A stretch of DNA of 42,136 nt from Terriglobales bacterium (GCA_035457425.1 DATIBR010000018.1:1-42136), one strand, 5' to 3'. Shown: positions 25,192 to 34,475, numbered from the stretch's first letter. The notes: a model not told the origin generated them from the sequence alone. Made by a program: numbers and translations.

Positions 25192-25686
25192 CTACAGCTC
25201 CAGTTCCATGTAAAGCGTGCCCGGCATCGGGTTTTCGCGATAGGGAGCGATCTCGCGAAAACCGAGTTCGCGATACAGTGCGACCGCGTGCCGCATCACG
25301 GGCTCGACCGTGTCGAGCCGCATCTTCTTGTAGCCGATCGCCCGCGCCGCCGTGACAAGTTCGTTCACCAAGCGGCGTCCGAGTGCGTGTCCACGAAACT
25401 CCGGACGGACATACAACCGCTTCATCTCGCACAAGCCTTCGCCAGCGAGCGCGTGGAGCGCGGCGCACCCGGCGGGCCGGCCATCGACTTCGGCCAGCAG
25501 CAGCCGGCCGAAGGGCGGCGCGTAGTCGCCGGGAAGCCCTGCCAGCTCCTTGTCAAATGATTGAAAACAAAGGCTGAAACCGAGCGACTGCCCGTACTCA
25601 AGGAACAGCGCGCGCACGGCTTCGATGTCCGCCCGTCCGGCCTCGCGGATGGTGATTACGGCAGCGGATTCAGTCTGCTTCGACAT
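25192..25686 (-). CDS. GNAT family N-acetyltransferase
   Basis: A protein of 164 residues starting [17 protein letters not shown]. The GNAT fold is seen in [19 protein letters not shown] (helix 1), the strand pair [16 protein letters not shown], the beta-4 segment [14 protein letters not shown], and the acetyl-CoA pyrophosphate loop [14 protein letters not shown], followed by the C-terminal [14 protein letters not shown]. Substrate unknown. The start lies 17 bp inside the YjdF-like gene upstream, so it belongs to the minus-strand fabG-YjdF-GNAT run. The region downstream (25090-25190) has a GC-rich segment resembling dispersed intergenic repeats. Confidence 0.9.
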   Translation of the reverse strand: MSKQTESAAVITIREAGRADIEAVRALFLEYGQSLGFSLCFQSFDKELAGLPGDYAPPFGRLLLAEVDGRPAGCAALHALAGEGLCEMKRLYVRPEFRGHALGRRLVNELVTAARAIGYKKMRLDTVEPVMRHAVALYRELGFREIAPYRENPMPGTLYMELEL

Positions 25687-26290
25687 ATTCCTGGAGCTGG
25701 CGATCATGCCAGCGTGCGAGCAGCAGTTGTGCGGCCACGGCGCCGATGCCGGCCAGCGCCATGTCTTTCTGCGTATCCCACGGGTCGCCCTGCATGGCGA
25801 GGAAATCTTCGGCCTTCTCCGATGACAGCACCGCGACGGCCCACTCCAGCAGCTCATACGATGCGCTGATCGCGAGCGCGATGCAAACGACCAGGAAGAA
25901 AAGCCAGCCGCGTCCGCGCACCACGCGACGCCGCAGCAGGATCTCGCGCGCGACCATGGCGGGAACGAATCCCTGCGCGAAGTGTCCAAGGCGGTCGAAA
26001 TGATTGCGCGCGAGATGGAACGCTTCGCGCAGCCAGTCGCCGAGCGGCACGCGCGCGTAGGAGTAATGCCCTCCGACGATGAGGATGAGCGCGTGCAGGA
26101 AGATGAGCGTGTAGAGCAGGTCGGTGAGCGGGAACCGGCGCCACGTCGCCACCAGCAGGAAGAAGGCGAGGACCGCCGGGAAGACTTCCAGCGCCCAGAT
26201 GTCGTAGCGCCACGGGCGAACCGCCGACCAGGCGAGGGCCAGCAGGAAAATGATGGCGAGGGCTGCCGGAAGCCGCCGCGTCACCGGCAC
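25670..26290 (-). CDS. DUF2238 (YjdF-like) integral membrane protein
   Basis: A protein of 206 residues with about five or six hydrophobic helices. Characteristic DUF2238 sequence includes [27 protein letters not shown]-type, the polar segment [23 protein letters not shown], and [11 protein letters not shown] followed by [18 protein letters not shown], the last with acidic residues conserved in the family. No biochemical function is established. It lies between fabG and the GNAT gene on the same strand; the gap to fabG is filled by a heptamer array. Confidence 0.88.
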   Translation of the reverse strand: MPVTRRLPAALAIIFLLALAWSAVRPWRYDIWALEVFPAVLAFFLLVATWRRFPLTDLLYTLIFLHALILIVGGHYSYARVPLGDWLREAFHLARNHFDRLGHFAQGFVPAMVAREILLRRRVVRGRGWLFFLVVCIALAISASYELLEWAVAVLSSEKAEDFLAMQGDPWDTQKDMALAGIGAVAAQLLLARWHDRQLQEYVEAD

Positions 26291-26297
26291 TCACCGC

Positions 26298-26332
26298 AAA
26301 TCGGCGATCGGCGATCGAAGATCGGCAATCGC
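26298..26332. repeat. Tandem heptamer array with ATCG core
   Basis: Five in-phase 7-bp units (for example CGATCGG, CGATCGA) fill almost the whole gap between the YjdF-like start and the fabG stop, ending one base before the fabG stop codon. Confidence 0.75.
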
Positions 26333-26333
26333 A

Positions 26334-27080
26334 TCACCCCATGTGCATCCCGCCGTTCACGCTCAGCACGTGGCCGGTGATGTAGCCGGCCTCCTCGCTC
26401 GCCAGGAAGCGCACGGCATGCGCGATGTCGGTGTCGGTGCCGGTGCGGCCGAGCGGGATCATCTTCAGCACCTGCTCCTTCATCTCCTGCGGCAGGTCCT
26501 TGGTCATGTCGGTCTCGATCCAGCCGGGCGCGACCGCGTTGCAGGTGATGTTGCGCGAGCCGACCTCGCGCGCCACCGACATGGTCAACCCGATCAGCCC
26601 CGCTTTCGACGCCGAGTAGTTGGCCTGGCCGGTCTGCCCGATCTGCCCGAAGATCGACGTGATGTTGATGATGCGGCCGTAGCGCTGCTTGAGCATGGGC
26701 GAGATGGCGGCCTGGGTGCACAGGTAAGCGCCGGTCAGGTTGGTCGCGAGGACGGCGTCCCAGTCGGCCCGCTTCATGCGCAGGATGAGCTGGTCGCGGG
26801 TGATGCCGGCGTTGTTCACCAGGATCTCGAGCCGGCCGAGCCGGGCGACCACGTCCTTGAAGACGGCCTTGACCTCGTCCTCATTGGCGACGTCGAGCTT
26901 GAAGGTCTCGGCTTTTCCGCCGGCAGCCGTGATCTGCGCCTTGGTCTCGGCGAGCTTCTCCTCGTTGCGGGCTGCCAGCGCGACGTGTGCCCCGCACGAA
27001 GCGAGCAGCAGCGCGCAGGCGCGGCCGATCCCCTGCGACGCTCCGGTCACGAGCGCGAGCCGTCCTTCGACACCAGCCAT
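26334..27080 (-). CDS. fabG: 3-oxoacyl-[acyl-carrier-protein] reductase
   Basis: A protein of 248 residues, short-chain dehydrogenase fold, which reduces 3-oxoacyl-ACP with NADPH in fatty acid synthesis. The cofactor loop is TGASQGIGRA at residues 12-21, NNAGITRD is near 88, the catalytic Ser lies in INITSIFGQIG near 140, and Tyr/Lys in YSASKAG near 155-159. The C-terminus HVLSVNGGMHMG is that of FabG over other SDRs. Shine-Dalgarno (AAGGAG) and a TATAAT box precede the ATG. No acpP, fabD or fabF is adjacent, so a different 3-oxoacyl reductase role is possible. Confidence 0.92.
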   Translation of the reverse strand: MAGVEGRLALVTGASQGIGRACALLLASCGAHVALAARNEEKLAETKAQITAAGGKAETFKLDVANEDEVKAVFKDVVARLGRLEILVNNAGITRDQLILRMKRADWDAVLATNLTGAYLCTQAAISPMLKQRYGRIINITSIFGQIGQTGQANYSASKAGLIGLTMSVAREVGSRNITCNAVAPGWIETDMTKDLPQEMKEQVLKMIPLGRTGTDTDIAHAVRFLASEEAGYITGHVLSVNGGMHMG

Positions 27081-27101
27081 GGGCTCTCCTTACGAAGCGG
27101 G

Positions 27102-27107
27102 ATTATA
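27102..27107 (-). promoter_or_regulatory. -10 box (TATAAT) for fabG
   Basis: A perfect TATAAT on the minus strand about 22 bp before the fabG ATG, with AAGGAG between them. The -35 position is poor. The leader would be about 15 nt. Confidence 0.5.
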
Positions 27108-27121
27108 CCGACCGCAGGCCG

Positions 27122-28297
27122 CTAATCGGCAGCCACTGCCTTGCGCTCGTCGCGGTACAGGAAGCGGAGCGCGGGCGGCGCCAGGATCGTTGTGACGCCG
27201 GTCATGAAGACGACGATGGCGTAGGTGGCGTCGGAGATGGTGCCCATGGAGAGGCCGACGAGCGCGACGATCAGCCCGACCTCGCCGCGCGGGGTCATGC
27301 CCACGCCGACCCGCAGCGCGATCATGCGGCCTTCCTTCCACACCGGCAGGCCGCAGCCGATGACCTTGGAGATGATGGCGAGGAAGGTGACCATCGTGGC
27401 CGCGAACAGGATGTCGCCCGTGAACACCTTGAGGTTGAGCCGCGCGCCCATGGTGAAGAAGAAATACGGCGCCAGGAACTCGGTGATCGCGTTGACGCGC
27501 GGATGCAGGTCCCATTCCGGCGAGTACTCGGCGAACGCCAGGCCCGCGAAGAACGCGCCGATGATGGCGGCCATGCCGATCTTCTCGGCCGCGACCGAGA
27601 GGCCGAGGCAGATCGCCAGCGAAAAGATGAGCGGCGCGTTGCGCGTGGAGACGCGGTGGATGGCGGGCCGAATGCGCCCGATGATCTTCGGCGCCAGGAA
27701 CATCATGAAGACGGCGAACGCGGCGGCCTCGATGAACAGGACGGCGAGTGCCCACACCTTCACGCCGCCGACCGAAGCCAGCCCGGTGACGAGCGCGAGC
27801 ACGAGCATCCCGAGGATGTCGTCGAACACCGCGGCGCCCAGGATGATGCGGGCGGCGCGCGTTTTCAGCACGTCAAGGTCGGCGAGGACCCGGGCCGTCA
27901 CGCCGACGGAAGTCGCCACCATCGCGGCGGCGACGAAGACGGATTCGTGCGTCGGGTGGTGCCGGATCGCCATGTACCCGAAGCCGAGCGCGAACGGCAC
28001 GGCGACGCCGGCCAGCGCGACGCGCAGCGACACCCGCCCGACCTTCAGCAGGTCCTGCGGACGGGTCTCCAATCCGACGCTGAACAGCAGGAAGATCGCG
28101 CCGATCTCGGCGATGGAGTAGACCGTCTCGCTGGGAACGACGAAGGAAGTCGCGTATGGGCCGAGCACCACGCCCGCCAGGATCTCGCCCACGACCGCGG
28201 GCAGGGCGAGCCGCTCGAACACCTCGCCGAAGATCTTCGCCCAGACGAAGATGAAGAAGAGCTGGAGCAGCAGGATGTCGGGATGCTCAGGCATCAT
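27122..28297 (-). CDS. Cation:proton antiporter (CPA2 / Kef-type membrane domain)
   Basis: A protein of 391 residues with about 12 hydrophobic helices and no C-terminal TrkA-N nucleotide-binding domain, so it is a short Na+/H+ or K+/H+ exchanger. VVGEILAGVVLGP (helix 2), LLFSVGLETRPQDLLKVG, and the ion-binding acidic pair in GAAVFDDILGMLVLALV (near residue 155) are family marks. GMTPRGEVGLIVA near residue 335 is also typical. Start at the first of two Met codons (28297); the second is at 28294. The 21 bases just before the ATG are a strong hairpin (28298-28318). Confidence 0.92.
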   Translation of the reverse strand: MMPEHPDILLLQLFFIFVWAKIFGEVFERLALPAVVGEILAGVVLGPYATSFVVPSETVYSIAEIGAIFLLFSVGLETRPQDLLKVGRVSLRVALAGVAVPFALGFGYMAIRHHPTHESVFVAAAMVATSVGVTARVLADLDVLKTRAARIILGAAVFDDILGMLVLALVTGLASVGGVKVWALAVLFIEAAAFAVFMMFLAPKIIGRIRPAIHRVSTRNAPLIFSLAICLGLSVAAEKIGMAAIIGAFFAGLAFAEYSPEWDLHPRVNAITEFLAPYFFFTMGARLNLKVFTGDILFAATMVTFLAIISKVIGCGLPVWKEGRMIALRVGVGMTPRGEVGLIVALVGLSMGTISDATYAIVVFMTGVTTILAPPALRFLYRDERKAVAAD

Positions 28298-28318
28298 GCG
28301 GGCGCCCGGGGCGCCCGC
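28298..28318 (-). promoter_or_regulatory. Strong GC hairpin abutting the antiporter start codon
   Basis: GCGGGCGCC-loop of 3-GGCGCCCGC: a 9-bp all-GC stem occupying positions -1 to -21 relative to the antiporter ATG, exactly where the ribosome-binding site should be. No Shine-Dalgarno is visible apart from it. Confidence 0.6.
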
Positions 28319-28457
28319 GCACTATGATTCACCGGCAGGCGGATTTCATAAAGCAAAATCGGGAGCTGCTCCCTGATAATGGATAAGCCGACAACGGCTC
28401 GAAACGACGCGGCATCCAAGCCTGAATCGGTTCACTTCCGCCGCCGGAGGTCCCTGC

Positions 28458-29138
28458 ATGGCAACCGCGCAACTCCCCACTCCGACTCTGCGTTGGGCGC
28501 GCTCGCCGTTCTACTTCTATTCCGCCGCCACGCTGATCAAGATCGGGCGCGAGAAGGCCACCAACCTCAACGAGTTGCTGGAAGGCCTGCGCAACTGCGC
28601 CGACGCCAGCATCTTCCAGCACACCTTCCAGACGCTGCGCGAGCATCACTTCATCCGCGAAGGCTTCTCCAACGACTTCGGCCATTGGGCGTTCGCCGCC
28701 TGCAATGAAGTAGCGCTGGCGGAGCAGCTCTCGTCCATCGACATCCGCGAGTTCACCAGCGTGCAGGACCTGCGCGAGAAGCTCGTCACCGTGGTGGACA
28801 AGTACCTGAAGAAGAATCCGCGCTCGGGAGAGCGCCCGGCCTTCGAGCCGTTCTATTTCTGCGCGTCGGAGGCGGTGATGATCCCCACTCCCTACGTCGC
28901 GCGCAACCTCCAGGAGTTCGCCGACGCGATGCGCAAGGTGAGCTTGCACACCATCCATCACCACTTCATCGCGGCACGCATCCGGCTCAAGCTCAACTCC
29001 AATGACTTTTCGGTCTGGCTCGAGAACGAGCTCGACCTCGGCAAGATGGCCGACCGGCTGAACCGTATCGATATCTATACCTCGACGCTGGAGGACGTGC
29101 GCCAGGCCATCCTCCGGGTGGTCGAGCGTGGCGCCTGA
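28458..29138 (+). CDS. DUF5752 family protein
   Basis: A protein of 226 residues beginning near SPFYFYSAATLIKIGREKATNLNELLEGLR, the DUF5752 pattern. FGHWAFAACNEVALAEQLSSID, FTSVQDLREKLV, FCASEAVMIPTPYVARNLQEFADAMRKVS-type sequence and NDFSVWLENELDLG follow. It is soluble and mostly helical. A Shine-Dalgarno (GGAGG, 7 nt before ATG) fixes the start. The stop is 28 bp before the TreT-like glycosyltransferase start, so the two are one operon; this pairing recurs in other bacteria to my knowledge. Function is undescribed; a partner or regulator of the glycosyltransferase is a reasonable guess. Confidence 0.85.
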   Translation: MATAQLPTPTLRWARSPFYFYSAATLIKIGREKATNLNELLEGLRNCADASIFQHTFQTLREHHFIREGFSNDFGHWAFAACNEVALAEQLSSIDIREFTSVQDLREKLVTVVDKYLKKNPRSGERPAFEPFYFCASEAVMIPTPYVARNLQEFADAMRKVSLHTIHHHFIAARIRLKLNSNDFSVWLENELDLGKMADRLNRIDIYTSTLEDVRQAILRVVERGA

Positions 29139-29166
29139 TCCCGAAAAGTTTCCAAGGAAGAGCAAC

Positions 29167-30549
29167 ATGGCAGAGAAGAAGAGCGAGCAGAAGAACGTCG
29201 CAGTGCAGAGCGGCAACGGCAACGGCACCGGCCAGCCCGAGCAGTCGACCACGCAGGCGCCGCCCATCGAGCGCCGGCAGAACCGCCGCGACCCGAACTT
29301 CCTCACCCCGCAGCGCGTGCCCCCTCCGCCCCCGAAGCTGGCGGACTATGAGGCCATCATCGGCAAGCCCGAGCTCGACGAGCTGTGGTACCTGGCGCGC
29401 GCCCTCCGCGGCAAGACCGTGAAGATGGTGAACTCCACCGCCGTCGGCGGCGGCGTGGCCGAGATCCTGAACCGCCTCGTCCCCATGCTCAATGAGCTCG
29501 AGGTCCACACCAGGTGGGAGGTCATCACCGGCGGCAACGACTTCTTCGAGGTCACCAAGGGATTCCACAACGCGCTGCACGGCGGCGAGTACGCCGTCAC
29601 CAAGGAGATCCTCGACATCTTCATGATGTACAACGAGCAGAACCGCCAGCGCATGGAGTTCGTGGAGGACTTGTTCGTCATCCACGACCCCCAGCCCGCC
29701 GCGCTCATCCGCTCCAAGGGCGACCGCGGCAAGTGGATGTGGCGCTGCCACATCGACCTCAGCTCGCCCCATCCTGACGTCTGGGGCTTCCTGCGTCCCA
29801 TGATCGAGCAGTACGATGCCACCATCTGGTCGTCGCCCGCGTTCACCCGCCAGCTCAGCGTGCCCCAGTACCTCTTCTTCCCCTGCATCGATCCGCTCTC
29901 GGAGAAGAACAAGGAAGTCGACGAAGCCGGTGTCCAGAAAGTGTGCGACGACTTCGGCATCGACCGCTCGCGCCCTATCCTCACGCAGATCTCGCGCTTC
30001 GACCGCCTCAAGGACCCGGTCGGCGTCATCGAGGCCTACAAGCTCGCCAAGCGTTACGTCGATTGCCAGCTCGTGCTCGCCGGCGGCGGCGCCAGCGACG
30101 ACCCCGAGGGCGCGGTGGTGCTGGCCGAGGTGATGGAAGCCGCCGGCGACGACCCCGACGTCATCATCCTCAACCTGCCGCCGTGGTCGGCGTACGAGAT
30201 CAACGCCCTCCAGCGCGCTTCCACCATCGTGATCCAGAAGTCGTTGAAGGAAGGCTTCGGCCTCACCGTCGCCGAGGCGCTCTGGAAGAACAAGCCCGTG
30301 ATCGCGGGCGCGGTCGGCGGCATTCCGACGCAGGTCATCCATAAGATGACGGGCGTGCTGGTGCACTCGGTCGAGGGCTGCGCCTACCAGATCCGCTACC
30401 TGCTCACCCATCCCGAGTTCGCCAAGCAGCTGGGCGAGAACGGGCGCGAGCACGTGCGCGAGAACTTCCTCATGACCACCAACGCCAAGCGCTATCTGCA
30501 GCTCTTCCAGATCCTGATGGGCACGGCCAAGCCGGCGAAGACGGCGTAA
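29167..30549 (+). CDS. TreT-like trehalose synthase / GT4 glycosyltransferase
   Basis: A protein of 460 residues of the GT-B fold. TreT makes trehalose from an NDP-glucose and glucose; this protein has the same landmarks. After a basic, low-complexity N-terminal tail (about 1-40), GKTVKMVNSTAVGGGVAEIL-type sequence (about 90) gives the first Rossmann half, and HDPQPAALI (about 178) supplies the conserved catalytic His region. TQISRFDRLKDPVGVIEAY (about 280) and KEGFGLTVAEALWKNKPVIAG (about 360) form the nucleotide-sugar site. The ATG at 29167 with a GGAAG Shine-Dalgarno is preferred over a GTG at 29128. Product trehalose is likely but not proven. A hairpin terminator follows. Confidence 0.85.
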   Translation: MAEKKSEQKNVAVQSGNGNGTGQPEQSTTQAPPIERRQNRRDPNFLTPQRVPPPPPKLADYEAIIGKPELDELWYLARALRGKTVKMVNSTAVGGGVAEILNRLVPMLNELEVHTRWEVITGGNDFFEVTKGFHNALHGGEYAVTKEILDIFMMYNEQNRQRMEFVEDLFVIHDPQPAALIRSKGDRGKWMWRCHIDLSSPHPDVWGFLRPMIEQYDATIWSSPAFTRQLSVPQYLFFPCIDPLSEKNKEVDEAGVQKVCDDFGIDRSRPILTQISRFDRLKDPVGVIEAYKLAKRYVDCQLVLAGGGASDDPEGAVVLAEVMEAAGDDPDVIILNLPPWSAYEINALQRASTIVIQKSLKEGFGLTVAEALWKNKPVIAGAVGGIPTQVIHKMTGVLVHSVEGCAYQIRYLLTHPEFAKQLGENGREHVRENFLMTTNAKRYLQLFQILMGTAKPAKTA

Positions 30550-30556
30550 GAGCAGA

Positions 30557-30610
30557 CCACCAAGGACCTCTGGCAGGACCTTTGTGGTCCCTTTGTGTCC
30601 CTTCGTGGTT
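30557..30610. terminator. Repeat-derived hairpin, likely bidirectional terminator
   Basis: 30557-30569 pairs with 30575-30587 (13 positions, 11 Watson-Crick pairs, 5-nt loop) between the convergent TreT-like and DUF2071 genes. The right part continues as 10-11-bp repeats of the type ACCACRAAGG (minus strand), ending in the DUF2071 stop codon. Confidence 0.6.
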
Positions 30611-31334
30611 AGGCTTTCTCTGGTAGCCACACCAGGACACGAATCTCGCGCGCGAAGAGTAAGTGGGGCGGCTCGCTTGGCAGCGTGATGCCGGCGGCCG
30701 CCGCCATCGTGTTTCCGGCGATGTCGGCCTGGGCGCGCTGCAGTGGCCAGGGCGCGTGATGGATGTGCCCGCGGTAGACCTTGCCTGCCTTCACCGTGTA
30801 CAGGCAGTAGCGCTCGGTGAGGAAGTGCTCGAGCGAACCCGGCAGCGCGGGCGCGGCGGGACTGACCGGCCGGTAGACGCCTTCGAACACGGCGCCTCCG
30901 CGGCGCGAGCGGTACTGGATGGGATTCGTTCCCTTCACCCGCATCGACGCATGGAAGTAGGGCAGGCCGTAGCCGAGGCGTGCGCCCCAGACCGCCGCCA
31001 GCCGCGCGCAATCCAGGGAGAAGAAGAACACGCCGGGCTTGTCGCCGTAGCGCACGTAGGTCCGCACGTTGAGCTCCGGGAAGCGCGAGAGCCAGGGCAG
31101 CGACGGCACGCCGCGCAGTTTCACGCCCGACATCCAGAACGGCGTGACCGCGAGCCAGGCTTGACCGTCGCGCAGCTCGAGCTCTAGTTGTGGCGGAACG
31201 AGCGGGCGGATGTGCGCCGGCTCGACCGCCCAGTGCGCGAACAGCAGGTCATGCCACTTCTGCTCCATCACCCACGGGCCGTCAGGGAGCGGGAAGGGGC
31301 GGTGGTCGGTCAGCGCCAGCAGTGGGTCCACCAT
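30609..31334 (-). CDS. DUF2071 (YqjF-like) family protein
   Basis: A protein of 241 residues. The opening WVMEQKWHDLLFAHWAVEPAHIRPLVPP-type sequence is diagnostic of DUF2071, followed by WLAVTPFWMSGVKLRGVP, LNVRTYVRYGDKPGVFFFSLDC-type and LPYFHASMRV. The family has a beta-rich, acetoacetate-decarboxylase-like fold; no catalytic function is known. It is monocistronic here, convergent with the TreT-like gene and divergent from the MXAN_5187-like gene. Length is normal. Confidence 0.9.
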   Translation of the reverse strand: MVDPLLALTDHRPFPLPDGPWVMEQKWHDLLFAHWAVEPAHIRPLVPPQLELELRDGQAWLAVTPFWMSGVKLRGVPSLPWLSRFPELNVRTYVRYGDKPGVFFFSLDCARLAAVWGARLGYGLPYFHASMRVKGTNPIQYRSRRGGAVFEGVYRPVSPAAPALPGSLEHFLTERYCLYTVKAGKVYRGHIHHAPWPLQRAQADIAGNTMAAAAGITLPSEPPHLLFAREIRVLVWLPEKA

Positions 31335-31415
31335 GCCAGTGTAGTGACGCCAGCCCGCAACCGGGTAGCGCCCTTCCCGCCCCTCTCGACGGAGACGGAA
31401 AAACCCCGGGCTTCG

Positions 31416-31424
31416 TGCTATATT
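31416..31424 (+). promoter_or_regulatory. Extended -10 element (TGC-TATATT)
   Basis: TG-N-TATATT lies 31 bp before the GTG of the MXAN_5187-like gene; no good -35, which fits an extended -10 promoter. Confidence 0.45.
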
Positions 31425-31455
31425 CCCTCTCCCGAACCCCCGCCCGAGGTGCCGC

Positions 31456-32061
31456 GTGACCGTCGACGAGGAACTGAGTCTTCTCGACGAATCCGTCCGC
31501 CGTCTGAAGATCGAGTACGACGTCTACTTCGGCGGCGGCTCCAAGAAGCCGCCCGACGACACCGACTGGCGCGTCAAGACCCTCATCAAGAAGTACTCCG
31601 ACGGCTCCAAGATGAGCTTCGCGCAGCGCTTCCGCTACAACTCCATCGTGCAGCGCTACGCCCTGTTCAGCGACCTCTGGCGCCAGAAGCTCAAGATCAA
31701 GGAAGAGGGCTACCGCCGCCCGCAGGATGCCGCTCTCGGCATCAGCGGCATGCGCCAGGAGGAAGCCCACCAGGCCGAGGCTGCGCTCAAGGGCGAGGCC
31801 GACGGCGTCGAGCGCCCTTTCATCGCTCACTTCTCCGACCCGGACGCCGAGCACGACCGCGTCCAGCAGCTCTACGAAGCCATGATCGCCGCCAAGCAGA
31901 AGGTCGGCGAAGCCCCGCCCGCCGGCGACATCAACTCCTTCAAGCAGTTCGTCAAGAAGAAGACCGAGCAGCTCCGCAAAGACTACGGCTGCCACGCCGT
32001 CGAGTACTCCGTCGAGATGGAGAACGGCCAGGTCAAGCTCAAGGCCAAGGCCAAGGTCTAG
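31456..32061 (+). CDS. MXAN_5187 C-terminal-domain-like protein
   Basis: A protein of 201 residues, highly charged and soluble. The pattern MTVDEELSLLDESVRRLKIEYDVYF, then DTDWRVKTLIKKY, SFAQRFRYNSIVQRY and FSDLWRQKLKIKEEG matches the domain named after Myxococcus MXAN_5187. The C-terminal FVKKKTEQLRKDYGCHAVEYSVEMENGQVKLKAK-type segment looks like the helix plus beta-hairpin tail of the same family. The start is a GTG. Function unknown; the Myxococcus protein family includes members with PilZ or sensory modules, none of which is fused here. An extended -10 and a GC hairpin terminator bracket it as a single-gene unit. Confidence 0.78.
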   Translation: MTVDEELSLLDESVRRLKIEYDVYFGGGSKKPPDDTDWRVKTLIKKYSDGSKMSFAQRFRYNSIVQRYALFSDLWRQKLKIKEEGYRRPQDAALGISGMRQEEAHQAEAALKGEADGVERPFIAHFSDPDAEHDRVQQLYEAMIAAKQKVGEAPPAGDINSFKQFVKKKTEQLRKDYGCHAVEYSVEMENGQVKLKAKAKV

Positions 32062-32072
32062 CGCTGGGTGGC

Positions 32073-32090
32073 GCGGCCGCCCTCGGCCGC
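32073..32090 (+). terminator. Hairpin after the MXAN_5187-like gene
   Basis: GCGGCCG-CCCT-CGGCCGC (7-bp stem, 4-nt loop) starts 11 bp after the stop codon and is followed by a T-rich stretch (CTTTGACTTTCTC). Confidence 0.5.
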
Positions 32091-32154
32091 GGCCTTTGAC
32101 TTTCTCTGGTTAAGCGCGCGTCGCGTGACGGTCCGCCGTCCATGCAACTTCCTC

Positions 32155-32160
32155 TATAAT
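32155..32160 (+). promoter_or_regulatory. -10 box (TATAAT) for purH
   Basis: A perfect TATAAT 35 bp before the purH GTG; no clear -35 at 16-18 bp. No purine-riboswitch-like structure is evident in the short leader. Confidence 0.5.
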
Positions 32161-32195
32161 TCCCCGCTCCGCCCAACTTCTTCACGAGGGACCAC

Positions 32196-33755
<1,560 letters not shown>

Positions 33756-33758
33756 GGT

Positions 33759-33874
33759 GGAAGAGCGACGCTTTAGCGCCGCGTCATAGTTCCAAGAAAG
33801 GTAGGGCTTCAGCCCCGGGGCTAAAGCCAAACTCGGTTTCGTCCGCGGACGCGGCCCTGAAGGGCCGCTCTTCC
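33759..33874. repeat. Composite palindromic element with 27-bp inverted ends (REP/MITE-like)
   Basis: Left end 33759-33785 and right end 33848-33874 are inverted repeats identical at 23 of 27 positions, each containing an 8-bp-stem hairpin. A third hairpin, a 24-bp palindrome with one mismatch (33805-33828, GGCTTCAGCCCC and its partner), sits near the centre. The element starts 3 bp after the purH stop and may also terminate it. Confidence 0.75.
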
Positions 33875-33900
33875 GCCGAAGGCTTTTCTCCGTCGAAAAG

Positions 33901-33929
33901 TTGAAGTTTTCCTTGAACCGCCGTACTAT
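33901..33929 (+). promoter_or_regulatory. Sigma70-type promoter of the MerR gene
   Basis: TTGAAG (33901-33906) and TACTAT (33924-33929) with a 17-bp spacer, 41 bp before the MerR ATG. Confidence 0.55.
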
Positions 33930-33970
33930 CCGGCAGCCGCCTCGTCCAAATCTCCCAGTGTGTGACGCGC

Positions 33971-34375
33971 ATGAGCCGTAAGAAGAGCGCCGCCGGAACC
34001 AAGAAGCTCGCCGACATCCATATTCCCGACAAGCTCTACTTCCGCATCGGCGAGGTCTCCAAGCTCTGTCGCCTGCCGGCCTACGTGCTCCGCTTCTGGG
34101 AGACCGAGTTCCCCCAGCTCAAGCCGGTGAAGAGCTCCACCGGCCAGCGCATGTACCGCAAGAAGGACGTGGAAGCGGTCGTGCGCATCAAGACGCTACT
34201 CTACGACGAGGGCTTCACCATCGCGGGCGCGCGCCAGCAGCTGCGCACCGAGGCGCGCGGCGACGGCAAGCAGCCCCCGCTCTTCGGCCACTCCGTCGGC
34301 GTGCCGCGCAGCGAGCTCCGCCAGGTCCGCTCCGGCCTGAAAGAGATCCTCACCCTGCTCTCCGCGCGCCGCTAG
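33971..34375 (+). CDS. MerR family transcriptional regulator
   Basis: A protein of 134 residues from the ATG at 33971; a GTG three codons upstream is possible. After a basic N-terminal tail the winged-helix MerR domain spans about 20-95: [25 protein letters not shown], then [27 protein letters not shown] and [14 protein letters not shown]. The C-terminus is only about 40 residues with a short helix, with no cysteines for metal binding and no drug-binding domain. That is the form of small MerR regulators often paired with integration host factor or cell-cycle genes; its target is not apparent. It has its own promoter. Confidence 0.9.
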   Translation: MSRKKSAAGTKKLADIHIPDKLYFRIGEVSKLCRLPAYVLRFWETEFPQLKPVKSSTGQRMYRKKDVEAVVRIKTLLYDEGFTIAGARQQLRTEARGDGKQPPLFGHSVGVPRSELRQVRSGLKEILTLLSARR

Positions 34376-34393
34376 GCCGCTGTTCGCGCGGCC
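34375..34393 (+). terminator. Hairpin overlapping the MerR stop codon
   Basis: GGCCGC and GCGGCC (6-bp stem, 7-nt loop) begin at the last base of the TAG stop. A second stem, GGGGCC-CATC-GGCCCC, follows about 15 bp later. No long T-run. Confidence 0.4.
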
Positions 34394-34446
34394 ATTGTCC
34401 TTGCCGCCGGGGCCCATCGGCCCCCGCCTCAACGCCCTTCCGTGCC

Positions 34447-34475
34447 TTGCCAAACCAGAGTCTCAGGATTATGCT
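34447..34475 (+). promoter_or_regulatory. Sigma70-type promoter of the PilZ gene
   Basis: TTGCCA (34447-34452) and TATGCT (34470-34475) with a 17-bp spacer, about 58 bp before the PilZ ATG. Confidence 0.6.

Noticed and set aside
24656-25686. XRE and GNAT genes as a toxin-antitoxin pair
   Set aside because: They are 182 bp apart with a separate promoter for the XRE gene. The GNAT gene belongs to the fabG-YjdF run, and GNAT toxins normally pair with an adjacent, overlapping RHH antitoxin.
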